64,000 bases of DNA from contig NZ_VINQ01000017.1 of the NCBI RefSeq assembly GCF_008369105.1, positions 35,606 to 99,605 on the forward strand, in the 5' to 3' direction. Numbering within the stretch: position 1 is the stretch's first letter; each line of letters opens with the position of its first letter. The DNA is from Aquicoccus porphyridii. Lineage in GTDB: Bacteria; Pseudomonadota; Alphaproteobacteria; Rhodobacterales; Rhodobacteraceae. Both the position numbers and the translations under genes were made by a program. Of this stretch, positions 8,498 through 18,002 are shown piece after piece. The notes under the pieces were generated by a model. The model had not been told where the DNA came from and searched no databases. It saw only the letters and a list, made by a program, of their open reading frames with translations.

Positions 8498-8519
8498 TCC
8501 CGAAAGGCAAGCTCGCAAT

Positions 8520-9260
8520 TCAGTTCCCATAGAAAAAGCGGGTGGGGGCGTTGCGCAATGCCTCGCCCTTGACCAGCCATGCGGTGCCAAAGGCCCAGAC
8601 GGCCACGGATTCCGCCCAGAAGGTGAAGTGCCATGCCGTGTCCCATGACAGCCCCAGGTCCCGCAAAACCAATTTAAATAGAAAAAGTGCGGCGACCATG
8701 GTGAGGATCACGGCGCCACAGGCGCGAAAGAGCCGGTTGCGGCGTAGCTTGTCAGGTGGTGGATCGACCGCGTCGGTACGGGTGAACAAGCAGATGCACA
8801 TCACCGCGAGCGACGATAGGAAAATCCCTGCCGCGCCGGAATGCAAGGCACCCTGCCAAGCCTCCGATACGATCAACCGGTCAGCGAGTGTGGGCGGCTC
8901 ATAGCAGGTGATGTCGCAGAGCGTGGGGATGAGGGCCACGCCAAGAGCCGCGACGCCTGCCACGGTCGAAACGCGCCAATCGGTCAGCCACTCGTCGGCT
9001 TCCGGGTCGTGCCCATGGTAGGCGATGAGAAAGACGCCGACCCCACCCATGGCGATCACGAAGATGTCGCGCAGCCCGGTAAAGAAAAACCTGGAGATCG
9101 AATGCTGCATTGGTACGTCGAACGCCACAACGCCAAGCAGAAGCGCGAAGGGCAGGCAAAAACCGATCAGGCCGATGGCCTTGCGCAACCTGTGCAGGGC
9201 TTCTTCGTGCTGGATTGCCTTGCGTTCGAGTTGCGGGCGAGACATCTCTTTCGGTTTCAT
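8520..9260 (-). CDS. Membrane protein of unknown function
   Basis: A 246-residue integral membrane protein. A charged N-terminal stretch (about 30 residues, MKPKEMSRPQLERKA) precedes roughly six membrane segments. Between segments are CDITCYEPP, with two Cys, and a HSGAAGIF motif, arranged like the DUF998/Frag1-type families, but I cannot assign it. The start at 9260 follows AGGAGG by seven bases; the open frame continues 24 codons upstream without support. It ends 22 bases upstream of the glc operator, so it is probably transcribed separately from glcD. Confidence 0.7.
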   Translation of the reverse strand: MKPKEMSRPQLERKAIQHEEALHRLRKAIGLIGFCLPFALLLGVVAFDVPMQHSISRFFFTGLRDIFVIAMGGVGVFLIAYHGHDPEADEWLTDWRVSTVAGVAALGVALIPTLCDITCYEPPTLADRLIVSEAWQGALHSGAAGIFLSSLAVMCICLFTRTDAVDPPPDKLRRNRLFRACGAVILTMVAALFLFKLVLRDLGLSWDTAWHFTFWAESVAVWAFGTAWLVKGEALRNAPTRFFYGN

Positions 9261-9589
9261 AGGCGATCCTCCTCGTCTACAGGTTGGGCAATGGGCGGTG
9301 TCGTGGCAAGTGGGGAATCCCGGTATCAACACTCTGGGGCAGGTTGAAATGGTGTGGGTGCGGGATGGATCAGGGGACTGTTTCGTAAGCTGATGCTTGC
9401 GGGATCAGCTCAAGCGAGGCAGCAATGTGCCTATTGCGGTTACATATCGTGATTGTCCGCCATGCCGCCTTGTTCAACAAGATGGTCCGGAAGTTTGAAA
9501 TTTTCCGGTTTTGCCAGGGTCGAGTTGTTTTCGTAACACGGCCATTACCACATGACGCTTAACGCAGTATCCGACCGGCACAGTTCATG
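9261..9589. other. Intergenic stretch with one terminator-like hairpin
   Basis: No gene is supported in these 329 bases. The one visible structure is CCGGAA...TTCCGG (9487-9492 with 9503-9508) followed on the plus strand by TTTTG. Both flanking genes are on the minus strand, so on the plus strand it would need an unannotated RNA to terminate. TTGTTTTCGTAA (9525-9536) recurs exactly at 17902-17913. Confidence 0.4.
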
Positions 9590-10303
9590 TCAGGGCAGTT
9601 CGTTCAGCACTGAGCGGGCGGCTTCGGCGGGCGATCGGGCCTGCCAGATTGGGCGGCCGACGACGATGTGATCGGCGCCGTCGGCGATTGCCTGGCCGGG
9701 GGTGGCGACGCGTTTCTGATCGCCCAGCGCCGCGCCTGCCGGACGCACGCCGGGGGTGACGATAAGCCGATCCCGGGCCTGTGGCAGGGCGCGGATGAGT
9801 GCGGCCTCCTGTGGCGAGGCGATCACGCCGTCGGCCCCAGCCTCGAAGGCGCGAGCCGCGCGTTCGGTTACCAGATCGCGGATATCGCCGGATTTCATCA
9901 ACCCGGCATCAAGATCGGCCCGGTCGAGTGAGGTGAGGATCGTGACGGCCAGGATTTTCAAATCTTTGCCCGCCGCCCCCTCGCAGGCCGCGCGCACGAC
10001 GTGCGGATCGCCATGCACGGTGAGAAAATCGAGATTAAATTGTGCGAGTCCGCGCACCGCGTTTTCGACCGTGGCGCCGATGTCGAAAAGCTTCATGTCG
10101 AGGAAGATACGCTTGCCATGTTCTTGCTTGAGTTCGCCCGCGAGTGCGAGCCCGCCAGTGGTGAGCATGCCCAATCCGATCTTGTAGAACGAAACTACGT
10201 CACCCAATGCTTCGGCCAGTTGCAGCCCTTCGAGTGCATTGGGTAGGTCGAGAGCGACGATCAGGCGGTCATCGGCGGTGCGTTCAGTCGCGGTGGTGGG
10301 CAT
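9590..10303 (-). CDS. pyrF: Orotidine 5'-phosphate decarboxylase
   Basis: A 237-residue TIM-barrel enzyme that decarboxylates OMP to UMP, the last step of pyrimidine synthesis. Active-site motifs are IVALDLPN, FYKIGLGML, and FLDMKLFDIGATV holding the Asp-Lys-x-x-Asp array. VTPGVRP and VVGRPIWQA form the phosphate-binding end. Length and motif order match the bacterial group I family. GGAG lies six bases before the ATG. It stands alone with no pyrimidine neighbours. Confidence 0.96.
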   Translation of the reverse strand: MPTTATERTADDRLIVALDLPNALEGLQLAEALGDVVSFYKIGLGMLTTGGLALAGELKQEHGKRIFLDMKLFDIGATVENAVRGLAQFNLDFLTVHGDPHVVRAACEGAAGKDLKILAVTILTSLDRADLDAGLMKSGDIRDLVTERAARAFEAGADGVIASPQEAALIRALPQARDRLIVTPGVRPAGAALGDQKRVATPGQAIADGADHIVVGRPIWQARSPAEAARSVLNELP

Positions 10304-10591
10304 TGGGGACTCCGTGTTCGGCTCATGGCTTCATAGGGCGTGGGGGTCATCGGGGCAAGCCAGCTCGCCTAGGTTGGGCGTTGTCGCTCAGGTCTGCTCG
10401 ATCAGGAAATTTTCGTGTGGCTCAATATCGCACATGGGCCTGGGCGGCTTTTACGTGTCGAAAAGTGATGCAAAATAGTTCATCCGGTAACGCCAATCTC
10501 TGCCAGGTTTTTCCGCGTAGCGGCATGCATGAGGCGAAAGTGGCCTCGAACCGGTCGACCGGGATTGCATTACCGGGTTCGAGCAGGTTTG

Positions 10592-11698
10592 ATGTACAAG
10601 GGTGCAGCATCGCATGTGGTTATGCTGGCAAATAACAAGGGGAAGCCCGAAGCGACGATCTTGCAAGTCAGGAGCATAACATACGCGACCGCCTTTGCGA
10701 TCATGCTGGGCTGGCTTTTGTGGGTTGGACAGCCCGTGCTGTTGCCGGTGATTGCGGCGTTGATTTCGGTCTATATCCTGTCTGCCGCCGCCAACGCGAT
10801 GGAACGTGTGCCAATGTTGGGGCAGTTTCCGGGCTGGGTGCGCCGGACGATCGTTCTGATCGCCTTTGCCCTTGGCGTTTCGTTGCTGTTCGTCCTGGTG
10901 ATCAACAACCTCGCGCAAGTGGCGACGGCGCTTATCCGTTACGAAGAGAACCTCTATGCCCTGGCAACGCGGGCCGTGGGGCTTCTTGGCGTCGAGGACG
11001 AGCCGACATGGGCCAATCTGCGACGCGTGACGCTGGACGAGCTCGACATGCGCGCATGGATCACCCCCGCGCTGTTGTCATTGCGGTCCTTCGGGGTGAC
11101 GTTGTTTCTGGTGGTTCTTTACGCTGCCTTCTTCATGGCCGAACGCGGTGTGATGGCGCAGAAGCTTGTTCTTGCAATGGGTGGCGAGATCCAGGGGCAG
11201 AAGGCGCTTGAGATACTCGATCGGATCAACGATCGGATCGGCGGCTATCTGTTCGTCAAGACGGTGGTGAACATCATTCTTGGCGGGATGTCCTTTGTCA
11301 TCATGCTGGTTCTGGGGATCGAGTTCGCCCTGTTCTGGGCCGTTCTGATCGCCTTTCTCAACTATATTCCCTATATCGGATCGCTGATCGGGGTGATCTT
11401 TCCGGTCTTGCTGAGCCTGGCGCAGTTCGGCACGATCTGGATGGCCAGCGTGGTTCTGGTGACCCTGACCTCGGCGCAGGTTTTCGTGGCTGGATATCTC
11501 GAACCGCGGATGATGGGCCGGGCGTTCAACCTGAGCCCGTTCGTGGTTCTGTTGGCGCTGGCTTTCTGGAGCACGCTTTGGGGGCTGGCAGGTGCGATCC
11601 TTGCGGTACCCCTGACGGCGAGTGCGGTGATCATGCTCAACGAGATGAAGGCTACCCGTCCTTTTGCCATCATGCTCTCGGCCAGTGGCCGGATCTGA
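10592..11698 (+). CDS. AI-2E family transporter (PerM/TqsA-like membrane protein)
   Basis: About 368 residues with seven to eight predicted membrane segments and the family layout: two N-terminal helices, a polar loop (residues ~75-140), then the conserved helical core with FLNYIPYIGSLIG and the C-terminal VAGYLEPRMMGRAFNLSPFVVLL. Members export small molecules or act as Na+/H+ antiporters; the name AI-2E does not prove autoinducer transport. The start is uncertain: ATGs occur at 10529, 10592 and 10622. The one at 10592 has a weak GAGCAGG upstream, and 10622 would also leave a normal N-terminus. Confidence 0.82.
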   Translation: MYKGAASHVVMLANNKGKPEATILQVRSITYATAFAIMLGWLLWVGQPVLLPVIAALISVYILSAAANAMERVPMLGQFPGWVRRTIVLIAFALGVSLLFVLVINNLAQVATALIRYEENLYALATRAVGLLGVEDEPTWANLRRVTLDELDMRAWITPALLSLRSFGVTLFLVVLYAAFFMAERGVMAQKLVLAMGGEIQGQKALEILDRINDRIGGYLFVKTVVNIILGGMSFVIMLVLGIEFALFWAVLIAFLNYIPYIGSLIGVIFPVLLSLAQFGTIWMASVVLVTLTSAQVFVAGYLEPRMMGRAFNLSPFVVLLALAFWSTLWGLAGAILAVPLTASAVIMLNEMKATRPFAIMLSASGRI

Positions 11699-11851
11699 AC
11701 CGGGCTTACGTGACCAGCGGTGCCGGGAAAGGGCCGGGGTGGCGACGATGAGTTGCTGATATATCCTGTGGATAGCTTGGATGCCAAGCATGACTTTCAT
11801 TCGGGGATTCACGGGAAGGTGTATATCTGTGCGACAATCCGCACATTGCGC

Positions 11852-11880
11852 CTTGAAGCCCCGCACGCCCCATCCCATTT
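11852..11880 (+). promoter_or_regulatory. Candidate heat-shock (RpoH) promoter of clpB
   Basis: CTTGAA (11852-11857), a 15-base spacer, then TCCCATTT (11873-11880) closely fit the sigma-32 consensus CTTGAA / CCCCATNT and its spacing. The implied leader to the clpB ATG is about 70 bases. A second CTTGAG with CCCCATGC begins at 11884, but its spacer is only 11 bases. Confidence 0.6.
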
Positions 11881-11958
11881 ATCCCTTGAGGTTCCCGAAA
11901 GCCCCATGCCTCTCCCGAGGGTGGGCGAAATGGGAAGGCTTGAAAAAGGAGAGAAAGC

Positions 11959-14577
11959 ATGAACTTGGACAAGTTCACCGAACGGTCGCGCGGTTTCATT
12001 CAATCGGCACAGACGATCGCGATGCGCGAAGACCATCAGCGGCTCGTTCCCGAGCACCTTCTCAAGGCATTGATGGACGACGATCAGGGGCTGGCGGCCA
12101 ATCTGATCAAACGTGCGGGTGGCGCGCCCGAACGTGTACGCCAGGCGGTTGACCTGGCCGTCGACAAGTTACCCAAGGTGTCGGGCGATGCCGGTCAGAT
12201 CTACATGGATGGCCAGTTCGCCAAGGTTCTCGGCGAGGCCGAGAAACTGGCGCAAAAGGCTGGCGACAGTTTCGTCGCGGTCGAGCGTATGCTGATGGCG
12301 CTCAACATGGTGAAATCGAAGGCGCGCGAGGCGCTCGAGGCCGGTGCGGTCAATGCGCAGGCCCTGAACGCGGCGATCGAGGACATCCGAAAGGGGCGCA
12401 CGGCGGATTCCGCCAGCGCCGAAGAGGGCTATGACGCGCTCAAGAAATACGCGCGCGACCTGACCGAAGCGGCGAGAGAGGGCAAGATCGACCCGATCAT
12501 CGGCCGCGACGAGGAAATTCGCCGCACGATGCAGGTGTTGTCGCGCCGGACCAAGAACAACCCGGTCCTGATCGGTGAGCCCGGCGTGGGTAAGACCGCC
12601 ATCGCCGAGGGCATGGCGCTGCGCATCATCAATGGTGACGTGCCCGAATCGCTGCGCAACAAGAAGCTCATGGCGCTCGACATGGGCGCGCTGATTGCGG
12701 GCGCGAAATATCGCGGCGAATTCGAGGAGCGGCTCAAGGCGGTGCTGAACGAGATCACCGCGGCGGCGGGCGAGATCATCCTGTTCATCGACGAGATGCA
12801 TACGCTGGTCGGTGCGGGCAAGACGGATGGCGCAATGGATGCGGCCAACCTGATCAAGCCGGCGCTGGCGCGCGGTGAGTTGCATTGTATCGGTGCAACG
12901 ACGCTGGATGAATACCGCAAGTATGTCGAGAAGGACGCGGCGCTTGCCCGTCGGTTCCAGCCGCTGATCGTCGAGGAACCCACGGTCGAGGACACGATCT
13001 CGATCCTGCGTGGTATCAAGGAAAAATACGAACTGCACCATGGCGTGCGGATCGCTGACAGCGCGCTTGTCGCGGCGGCGGAGCTTTCGCACCGTTACAT
13101 CACCGACCGGTTCCTGCCGGACAAGGCGATCGACCTTGTCGATGAGGCGTCGAGCCGCCTGCGCATGGAAGTAGACAGCAAGCCCGAAGAGCTTGACCAG
13201 ATTGACCGGCAGATTCTGCAAATGCAGATCGAGGCGGAAGCGCTCAAGAAAGAGGACGATCAGGCGTCGAAAGACCGGCTTGAAACGCTCGAAAAAGAGC
13301 TGGCGGGTTTGCAGGATCAATCTGCCGAGATGACCGCCAGATGGCAGGCCGAGCGTGACAAGCTGGCCAGCGCGCGCGATCTCAAGGAACAGCTTGACCG
13401 GGCGCGGGCCGAACTGGACATCGCCAAGCGCGAGGGCAACCTCGCGAAGGCCGGTGAGCTCAGCTATGGCGTCATTCCGCAGCTCGAAAAGCAGCTTCTA
13501 GAGGCCGAAAAGGCCGAGGATGACGGCGTGATGGTCGAAGAGGCCGTGCGCCCGGAACAGATCGCGAGTGTCGTCGAGCGCTGGACGGGTATTCCCGCGG
13601 GCAAGATGCTCGAAGGCGAGCGCGAGAAACTGCTGGGTATGGAAGAGAACCTGCACGCCCGGGTGATCGGCCAGAATACGGCGGTCAAGGCCGTGGCCAA
13701 TGCGGTGCGTCGGGCGCGCGCGGGGCTCAACGACGAGAACCGGCCGCTGGGTTCGTTCCTGTTCCTGGGGCCGACCGGCGTAGGTAAGACCGAGCTGACC
13801 AAGGCGGTGGCCGAGTTCCTCTTTGACGACGACAGCGCGATGGTACGTATCGACATGTCGGAATTCATGGAGAAACATTCGGTCGCCCGCCTGATCGGGG
13901 CGCCTCCGGGTTATGTCGGCTATGACGAGGGCGGCGTTCTGACCGAGGCGGTGCGTCGCAGGCCCTATCAGGTGGTGCTGTTCGACGAAGTCGAAAAGGC
14001 CCATCCCGAGGTCTTCAACGTGCTGTTGCAAGTGCTGGACGACGGGGTTCTGACCGACGGTCATGGCCGCACGGTGGATTTCAAGCAGACGCTGATCGTG
14101 CTGACGTCGAACCTTGGGTCACAGGCGCTGAGCCAACTGCCCGAAGGCGCGGATGCGGCGCAGGCGCAGCGCGACGTGATGGACGCGGTGCGGGCGCATT
14201 TCCGGCCCGAGTTTCTCAACCGGCTTGACGACATGATCGTTTTCGACCGGCTGAGCCGGGGCGACATGGGCGCGATCGTCGAGATTCAGATCAAACGCCT
14301 GATGAAACGTCTGGTTGGGCGCAAGATCAGGCTCGATCTGGACGCAGCGGCCAAGACATGGTTGGCCGACGAAGGCTATGATCCGGTCTATGGTGCGCGC
14401 CCGCTGAAGCGGGTGATCCAGCGCGCGCTTCAGGACCCGCTGGCCGAGGCGATCCTTGCGGGCGATATCCGCGATGGTGCGACGGTTCCGGTCAGCGCCG
14501 GGCCTGACGGGCTGATCATCGGGGACCGTGTCGGGGCCAGTAACCGGCCCAAGCCGGATGACGCCGTGGTGCATTGA
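11959..14577 (+). CDS. clpB: ATP-dependent disaggregase ClpB
   Basis: An 872-residue Hsp100 protein that, with DnaK, pulls polypeptides from aggregates after heat stress. In order it has the Clp N-domain ([13 protein letters not shown]...), AAA1 with GEPGVGKTA and [10 protein letters not shown], a long coiled-coil M-domain (about residues 400-525) that separates ClpB from ClpA/C, and AAA2 with GPTGVGKTE and [13 protein letters not shown]. Translation starts seven bases after AGGAG. A heat-shock promoter lies upstream and a terminator directly downstream, so it is monocistronic. Confidence 0.97.
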   Translation: MNLDKFTERSRGFIQSAQTIAMREDHQRLVPEHLLKALMDDDQGLAANLIKRAGGAPERVRQAVDLAVDKLPKVSGDAGQIYMDGQFAKVLGEAEKLAQKAGDSFVAVERMLMALNMVKSKAREALEAGAVNAQALNAAIEDIRKGRTADSASAEEGYDALKKYARDLTEAAREGKIDPIIGRDEEIRRTMQVLSRRTKNNPVLIGEPGVGKTAIAEGMALRIINGDVPESLRNKKLMALDMGALIAGAKYRGEFEERLKAVLNEITAAAGEIILFIDEMHTLVGAGKTDGAMDAANLIKPALARGELHCIGATTLDEYRKYVEKDAALARRFQPLIVEEPTVEDTISILRGIKEKYELHHGVRIADSALVAAAELSHRYITDRFLPDKAIDLVDEASSRLRMEVDSKPEELDQIDRQILQMQIEAEALKKEDDQASKDRLETLEKELAGLQDQSAEMTARWQAERDKLASARDLKEQLDRARAELDIAKREGNLAKAGELSYGVIPQLEKQLLEAEKAEDDGVMVEEAVRPEQIASVVERWTGIPAGKMLEGEREKLLGMEENLHARVIGQNTAVKAVANAVRRARAGLNDENRPLGSFLFLGPTGVGKTELTKAVAEFLFDDDSAMVRIDMSEFMEKHSVARLIGAPPGYVGYDEGGVLTEAVRRRPYQVVLFDEVEKAHPEVFNVLLQVLDDGVLTDGHGRTVDFKQTLIVLTSNLGSQALSQLPEGADAAQAQRDVMDAVRAHFRPEFLNRLDDMIVFDRLSRGDMGAIVEIQIKRLMKRLVGRKIRLDLDAAAKTWLADEGYDPVYGARPLKRVIQRALQDPLAEAILAGDIRDGATVPVSAGPDGLIIGDRVGASNRPKPDDAVVH

Positions 14578-14602
14578 GCCCCAGGTGACAGGATGTGAAA
14601 TG

Positions 14603-14638
14603 ACCGCCCGGAGCCGCTTGGCCTCGGGCGGTTTCTTT
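14603..14638 (+). terminator. Intrinsic terminator of clpB
   Basis: ACCGCCCGGAG pairs with CTCGGGCGGT around a short loop (14603-14632) and is followed by TTTCTTT. It starts 26 bases after the clpB stop and overlaps the end of the convergent membrane gene by two bases. Confidence 0.8.
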
Positions 14639-15104
14639 ATGCGGGATCGGACGGGGGCGCGCGGAGCCTAAGCCAGAGCAGGGCACCCAAGGCGATGAGG
14701 CAGAGCACGGCCAAAACCCAGATGGCGGGTGCGTAGTCGCCGACGCAACCCACGCTGCGGGTCTCCGCATGCAGCCCGGTGGGGTCAACCCGGCTCTCAT
14801 ACCAGAGGCCCAGCGCGACGATGCCGGAAAACAGCGCGGCCACGGCAAAGTAGATCGGTCGCCCACCCAGTAGCGCCAGCGTGAAGGCCCCGATGATGCC
14901 CAGCCCGGGCAGGGTGGTGGCGATGTGGAACAACTCGTCCAGTCCGGTCATGGGGCCATCGGTGGGTGACCAATCGGGGCGTTCGGTGTCACAGACCCCG
15001 GCGGCTCGCACAGTGCCAGGCAACGCAAGCAAGAGACCGGCGAGCAGCAGGTGAAACAGGCGGCCGGTTCTCTGACCGACATGGCTAAAGACGGTCAGGA
15101 TCAT
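14637..15104 (-). CDS. Small membrane protein coupled to dnaX
   Basis: A 155-residue protein with a signal peptide or first helix (residues ~14-34, ending near TVRAAG), a periplasmic segment with Cys, two central hydrophobic helices, a second Cys-containing loop (SVGCVGDYAP) and a C-terminal helix. The ATG shares bases with the dnaX stop (ATGA), so it is translationally coupled. I do not recognise the family. Nothing in the protein itself suggests a link to replication. Confidence 0.68.
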   Translation of the reverse strand: MILTVFSHVGQRTGRLFHLLLAGLLLALPGTVRAAGVCDTERPDWSPTDGPMTGLDELFHIATTLPGLGIIGAFTLALLGGRPIYFAVAALFSGIVALGLWYESRVDPTGLHAETRSVGCVGDYAPAIWVLAVLCLIALGALLWLRLRAPPSDPA

Positions 15105-16861
15105 TCTTCCTCGAACGGGTCCCATTCCTCTTCGACCTCGGGCAGCGCTTCGGCCTGGGCTTCGGCGGTGATGTCCCGACGGGTCTTGATATCGACGATC
15201 CTGGCGTTCGGAAAGACATCGAACACGGCCTGAACGAGCGGGTGGTCGCGGGCTTCGCTTTCGCGCGATACCCTTTCGGCGTTGCGGGTCTCGACGATCG
15301 ATGGGGTGCCGTTCTCCGAGGTGACAGTGACGGCCCAGCGGTTTCCCGTCCAGCGTTGCAGGGCGGCCCCGAGACGCGAGGCTAGGTCCGATGGCGCGTC
15401 GGGCGTCGGCTGGAAGGTGATGCGTCCGGGTTGATAGCTGACCAGCCGCAGATCGGCCTCGACATCCATCAAAAGCTTGCCATCGCGATTGGCGCGGATC
15501 AGTTCAAGCACATGGTCGAACGTTGGATAGCGTGCGAGTGCCTGTGCCGAATCCTGTGCCAGTGCGGCAGAGGGGCCGCCGGATCGGCCCGATGTCGAGC
15601 GGCCTGAGGACAGGGGCGTATTTGCCTGTCCGTTGCCGCCGCCCGACCCCTGCGGCGGCAGGGGTGCCCCTCGCGTGGGTGGTGGCGGTGGCGGAGTTTC
15701 ATCGTTGAGCCGCTTTACGAGATCTTCGGGCGTGGGCAGGTCGGCCACATGAGTTAGCCGGATGATCGCCATTTCGGCCGCCATCATCGCGTTGGGGGCC
15801 TGGGCCACCTCGTCCAGTGCCTTGAGCAGCATCTGCCACATTCGCGCCAGAACCCTGAGTGGCAACGCCCCGGCCATGGCCTGACCGCGGCTGCGCTCAT
15901 CGGGCGAGATGGTGGGGTCTTCGGCCGCGTCAGGGGTGATCTTGACCACCGAGACCCAATGGGTGATCTCGGCCAGATCGCGCAGCACCGCCAGCGGATC
16001 GGCCCCTTCGGCATATTCCGCCGCAAGCTCGGCCAGCGCACCGGCGGCGTCGCCTTTCATGATCATGTCGAAGAGGTCGAGCACGCGACCGCGGTCGGCC
16101 AGCCCCAGCATGGCGCGGACCTGAGTTGCCGTGGTTTCGCCCGCGCCATGGCTGATCGCCTGATCGAGCAGGGAGGTGGCATCGCGGGCCGATCCTTCGG
16201 CGGCGCGGGTGATAAGGGCCAGCGCGTCATCGGCGATCTGCGCTTCTTCGGCGGTTGCGATCCGGCGCAGCATGGCGATCATGTCTTCTGGTTCGATGCG
16301 GCGCAGGTCAAAGCGTTGACAGCGCGACAGAACCGTGACCGGCACCTTGCGGATCTCGGTGGTGGCGAAGATGAATTTCACGTGCTCGGGCGGCTCTTCG
16401 AGCGTTTTCAACAGCGCGTTGAAAGCGGAGGTGCTGAGCATGTGCACTTCGTCGATGATGTAGATCTTGTAGCGGGCCGAAGCCGCGCGGTAGTGGACGC
16501 TCTCGATGATCTCGCGGATGTCGCCGACGCCGGTGCGCGAGGCCGCGTCCATTTCCATCACATCGACATGGCGCCCCTCCATGATCGCCGTACAGTGTTC
16601 GCAGACCCCGCATGGATCGGTCGTTGGGCCGCCCGTGCCATCGGGGCCGATGCAGTTCATGCCCTTTGCGATGATTCGTGCGGTCGTGGTTTTGCCGGTG
16701 CCGCGAATGCCCGTCATGATGAAGGCCTGCGCGATGCGGTCGGCCATGAACGCGTTCTTGAGCGTGCGTACCATCGCATCCTGACCGACGAGGTCGGCAA
16801 AGGTCTCGGGTCGGTACTTGCGGGCGAGAACCTGATAGCCCTTGGTTGTATGTTCGCTCAT
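15101..16861 (-). CDS. dnaX: DNA polymerase III subunit tau/gamma
   Basis: A 586-residue clamp-loader ATPase. The AAA+ core has Walker A in GIRGTGKTTTARIIAKG, a zinc-binding set (CxxCxxC in CGVCEHC with an earlier Cys), Walker B IDEVHMLS, and sensor region FATTEIRKVPVTVLSRCQRF. A Pro/Gly/Ser-rich linker (about residues 395-440) leads to a C-terminal tau domain that would bind the polymerase alpha subunit. I did not see an obvious slippery heptamer for a programmed frameshift, so a separate gamma product is not indicated. The small membrane gene follows directly. Confidence 0.96.
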   Translation of the reverse strand: MSEHTTKGYQVLARKYRPETFADLVGQDAMVRTLKNAFMADRIAQAFIMTGIRGTGKTTTARIIAKGMNCIGPDGTGGPTTDPCGVCEHCTAIMEGRHVDVMEMDAASRTGVGDIREIIESVHYRAASARYKIYIIDEVHMLSTSAFNALLKTLEEPPEHVKFIFATTEIRKVPVTVLSRCQRFDLRRIEPEDMIAMLRRIATAEEAQIADDALALITRAAEGSARDATSLLDQAISHGAGETTATQVRAMLGLADRGRVLDLFDMIMKGDAAGALAELAAEYAEGADPLAVLRDLAEITHWVSVVKITPDAAEDPTISPDERSRGQAMAGALPLRVLARMWQMLLKALDEVAQAPNAMMAAEMAIIRLTHVADLPTPEDLVKRLNDETPPPPPPTRGAPLPPQGSGGGNGQANTPLSSGRSTSGRSGGPSAALAQDSAQALARYPTFDHVLELIRANRDGKLLMDVEADLRLVSYQPGRITFQPTPDAPSDLASRLGAALQRWTGNRWAVTVTSENGTPSIVETRNAERVSRESEARDHPLVQAVFDVFPNARIVDIKTRRDITAEAQAEALPEVEEEWDPFEEE

Positions 16862-17214
16862 GGGGCGTGCCGGGATTCGCGTGATGGGTTACGGTCGGCC
16901 CCAACCTAGGCCGGGCAGGGCGGCGCGTCCATGGGGAATGGGGCGGTCTTCCGTGCGGTGGTGGTGCGATGGATCGAGGAAGGCAGGTCTTTGTCGCAAC
17001 ACTTGCCCGAATTGACGATGCGATGCGCGTGTTTCCTTGGCAAAGCCGTGCGGATCGGTGCAATCCTTGGGTCAAGCGGGTTTGCCTTGGGGGGAGATCA
17101 TGCGGCCTGGCCCTGTGTGGTGTGGAGAATACACGCAAATCGATTTTGACGCCGCGCTCGAGGTAGCGACGAGTGGCGGGCTTGCGGATATGTGTCTTGC
17201 GATGCGGTTGTGAC
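16862..17214. other. Intergenic stretch between dnaX and the phosphatase gene
   Basis: These 353 bases hold no convincing gene. Short open frames here have no ribosome-binding site or recognisable motif. The region must contain the divergent promoters for dnaX and the phosphatase, but I see no strong -35/-10 pair. I looked for the small SRP RNA, which neighbours dnaX in some bacteria, and did not find its conserved GGAAG-type apical motif. Confidence 0.5.
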
Positions 17215-17751
17215 ATGATGGCCGATGCCGAAAAGGGGATGCTGATCTATGCACTTCCGGTGGGCGGTGGCACCTTGGCCATGTCGGCCCTGCCGGGTCG
17301 TGGCGGTGACTATGCCGGGGATCTTGGCCTTTTTCGGGAATGGCAGCCCGGGATCGTTCTGACCATGGTGACGGATGCGGAACTGGCCGAAGCTGGGGCG
17401 CCGAACCTGGGCACCGATATTCAGGCCATGGCGAGCCGCTGGTTCCATCTGCCGGTGCGTGATTACGGCACGCCCTCGCCTGAAGTCGAAGCTGTATGGC
17501 CTGAAGCCAGCCGGGCGGTACGTGCCGCCCTGAAAGGGGGCGGTCGCGTGATCGTGCATTGCAAGGGTGGGTGCGGGCGCTCGGGCATGGCGGTGCTGCG
17601 GTTGATGGTGGAAAGCGGCGAAGATCGCTTTGTCGCGCTCAAGCGTTTGCGCAGCCTGTGCAATTGCGCGATCGAAACCAACGCGCAATTGGATTGGGCA
17701 TTTGGCGGTGAGCCTGACGCGGTTCCGACCGGCCGAGACCGGGCCGGGTAA
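17215..17751 (+). CDS. Protein-tyrosine / dual-specificity phosphatase family protein
   Basis: About 178 residues. The active-site P-loop is HCKGGCGRSG (Cys-x5-Arg followed by Ser), the signature of Cys-dependent phosphatases, with a candidate general acid Asp in PVRDYGTPSP upstream. Length and layout fit small DSP-like bacterial phosphatases. Substrate is unknown. The start is uncertain: ATG codons at 17215, 17218 and 17239 are all poorly served by ribosome-binding sites. Confidence 0.75.
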   Translation: MMADAEKGMLIYALPVGGGTLAMSALPGRGGDYAGDLGLFREWQPGIVLTMVTDAELAEAGAPNLGTDIQAMASRWFHLPVRDYGTPSPEVEAVWPEASRAVRAALKGGGRVIVHCKGGCGRSGMAVLRLMVESGEDRFVALKRLRSLCNCAIETNAQLDWAFGGEPDAVPTGRDRAG

Positions 17752-17866
17752 GCGCCAAGGCACAACCGAATCGACGACGTGCCGCGCGAAAGCTCAGGAA
17801 AAATGCATCTATGAGGCGAGCGAGCACTGAAATTGGTCGAAGGTGATGAGCCCATGTGCATGGCTT

Positions 17867-17958
17867 GGTAAGAAAACATTACCGGACGGCAAAAAAACTG
17901 TTTGTTTTCGTAATCCGCTTGCTTAGTAATTGACGCAGGAGATTCAGCCGGGTTTACC
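17867..17958 (+). promoter_or_regulatory. Leader region of the TRAP operon
   Basis: GGTAA-N7-TTACC (17867-17883) is a short inverted repeat that could be an operator. Downstream, TTGACG (17930-17935) with TTTACC 17 bases later is a possible sigma-70 promoter with a weak -10. The exact dodecamer TTGTTTTCGTAA (17902-17913) is shared with 9525-9536. All of this is tentative. Confidence 0.3.
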
Positions 17959-18002
17959 TAGCCCTGCGAACAATAAAGAAAACGACAACTCGGAGGAGAA
18001 TT

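Noticed and set aside
8458..8646. N-terminal extension of GlcD from the longer open frame
   Set aside because: It would cross the operator and promoter, has no family similarity, and the ATG at 8457 has a better ribosome-binding site.
11884..11909. Second heat-shock promoter upstream of clpB
   Set aside because: CTTGAG and CCCCATGC are present but the 11-base spacer is shorter than usual for sigma-32; the neighbouring pair at 11852 has better spacing.
15101..16861. Programmed frameshift in dnaX for a gamma subunit
   Set aside because: No A/T-rich slippery heptamer with a following hairpin stood out in the linker region; only full-length tau is supported.
16862..17214. Small SRP RNA gene (ffs) beside dnaX
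   Set aside because: The conserved apical hairpin motif could not be found on either strand.
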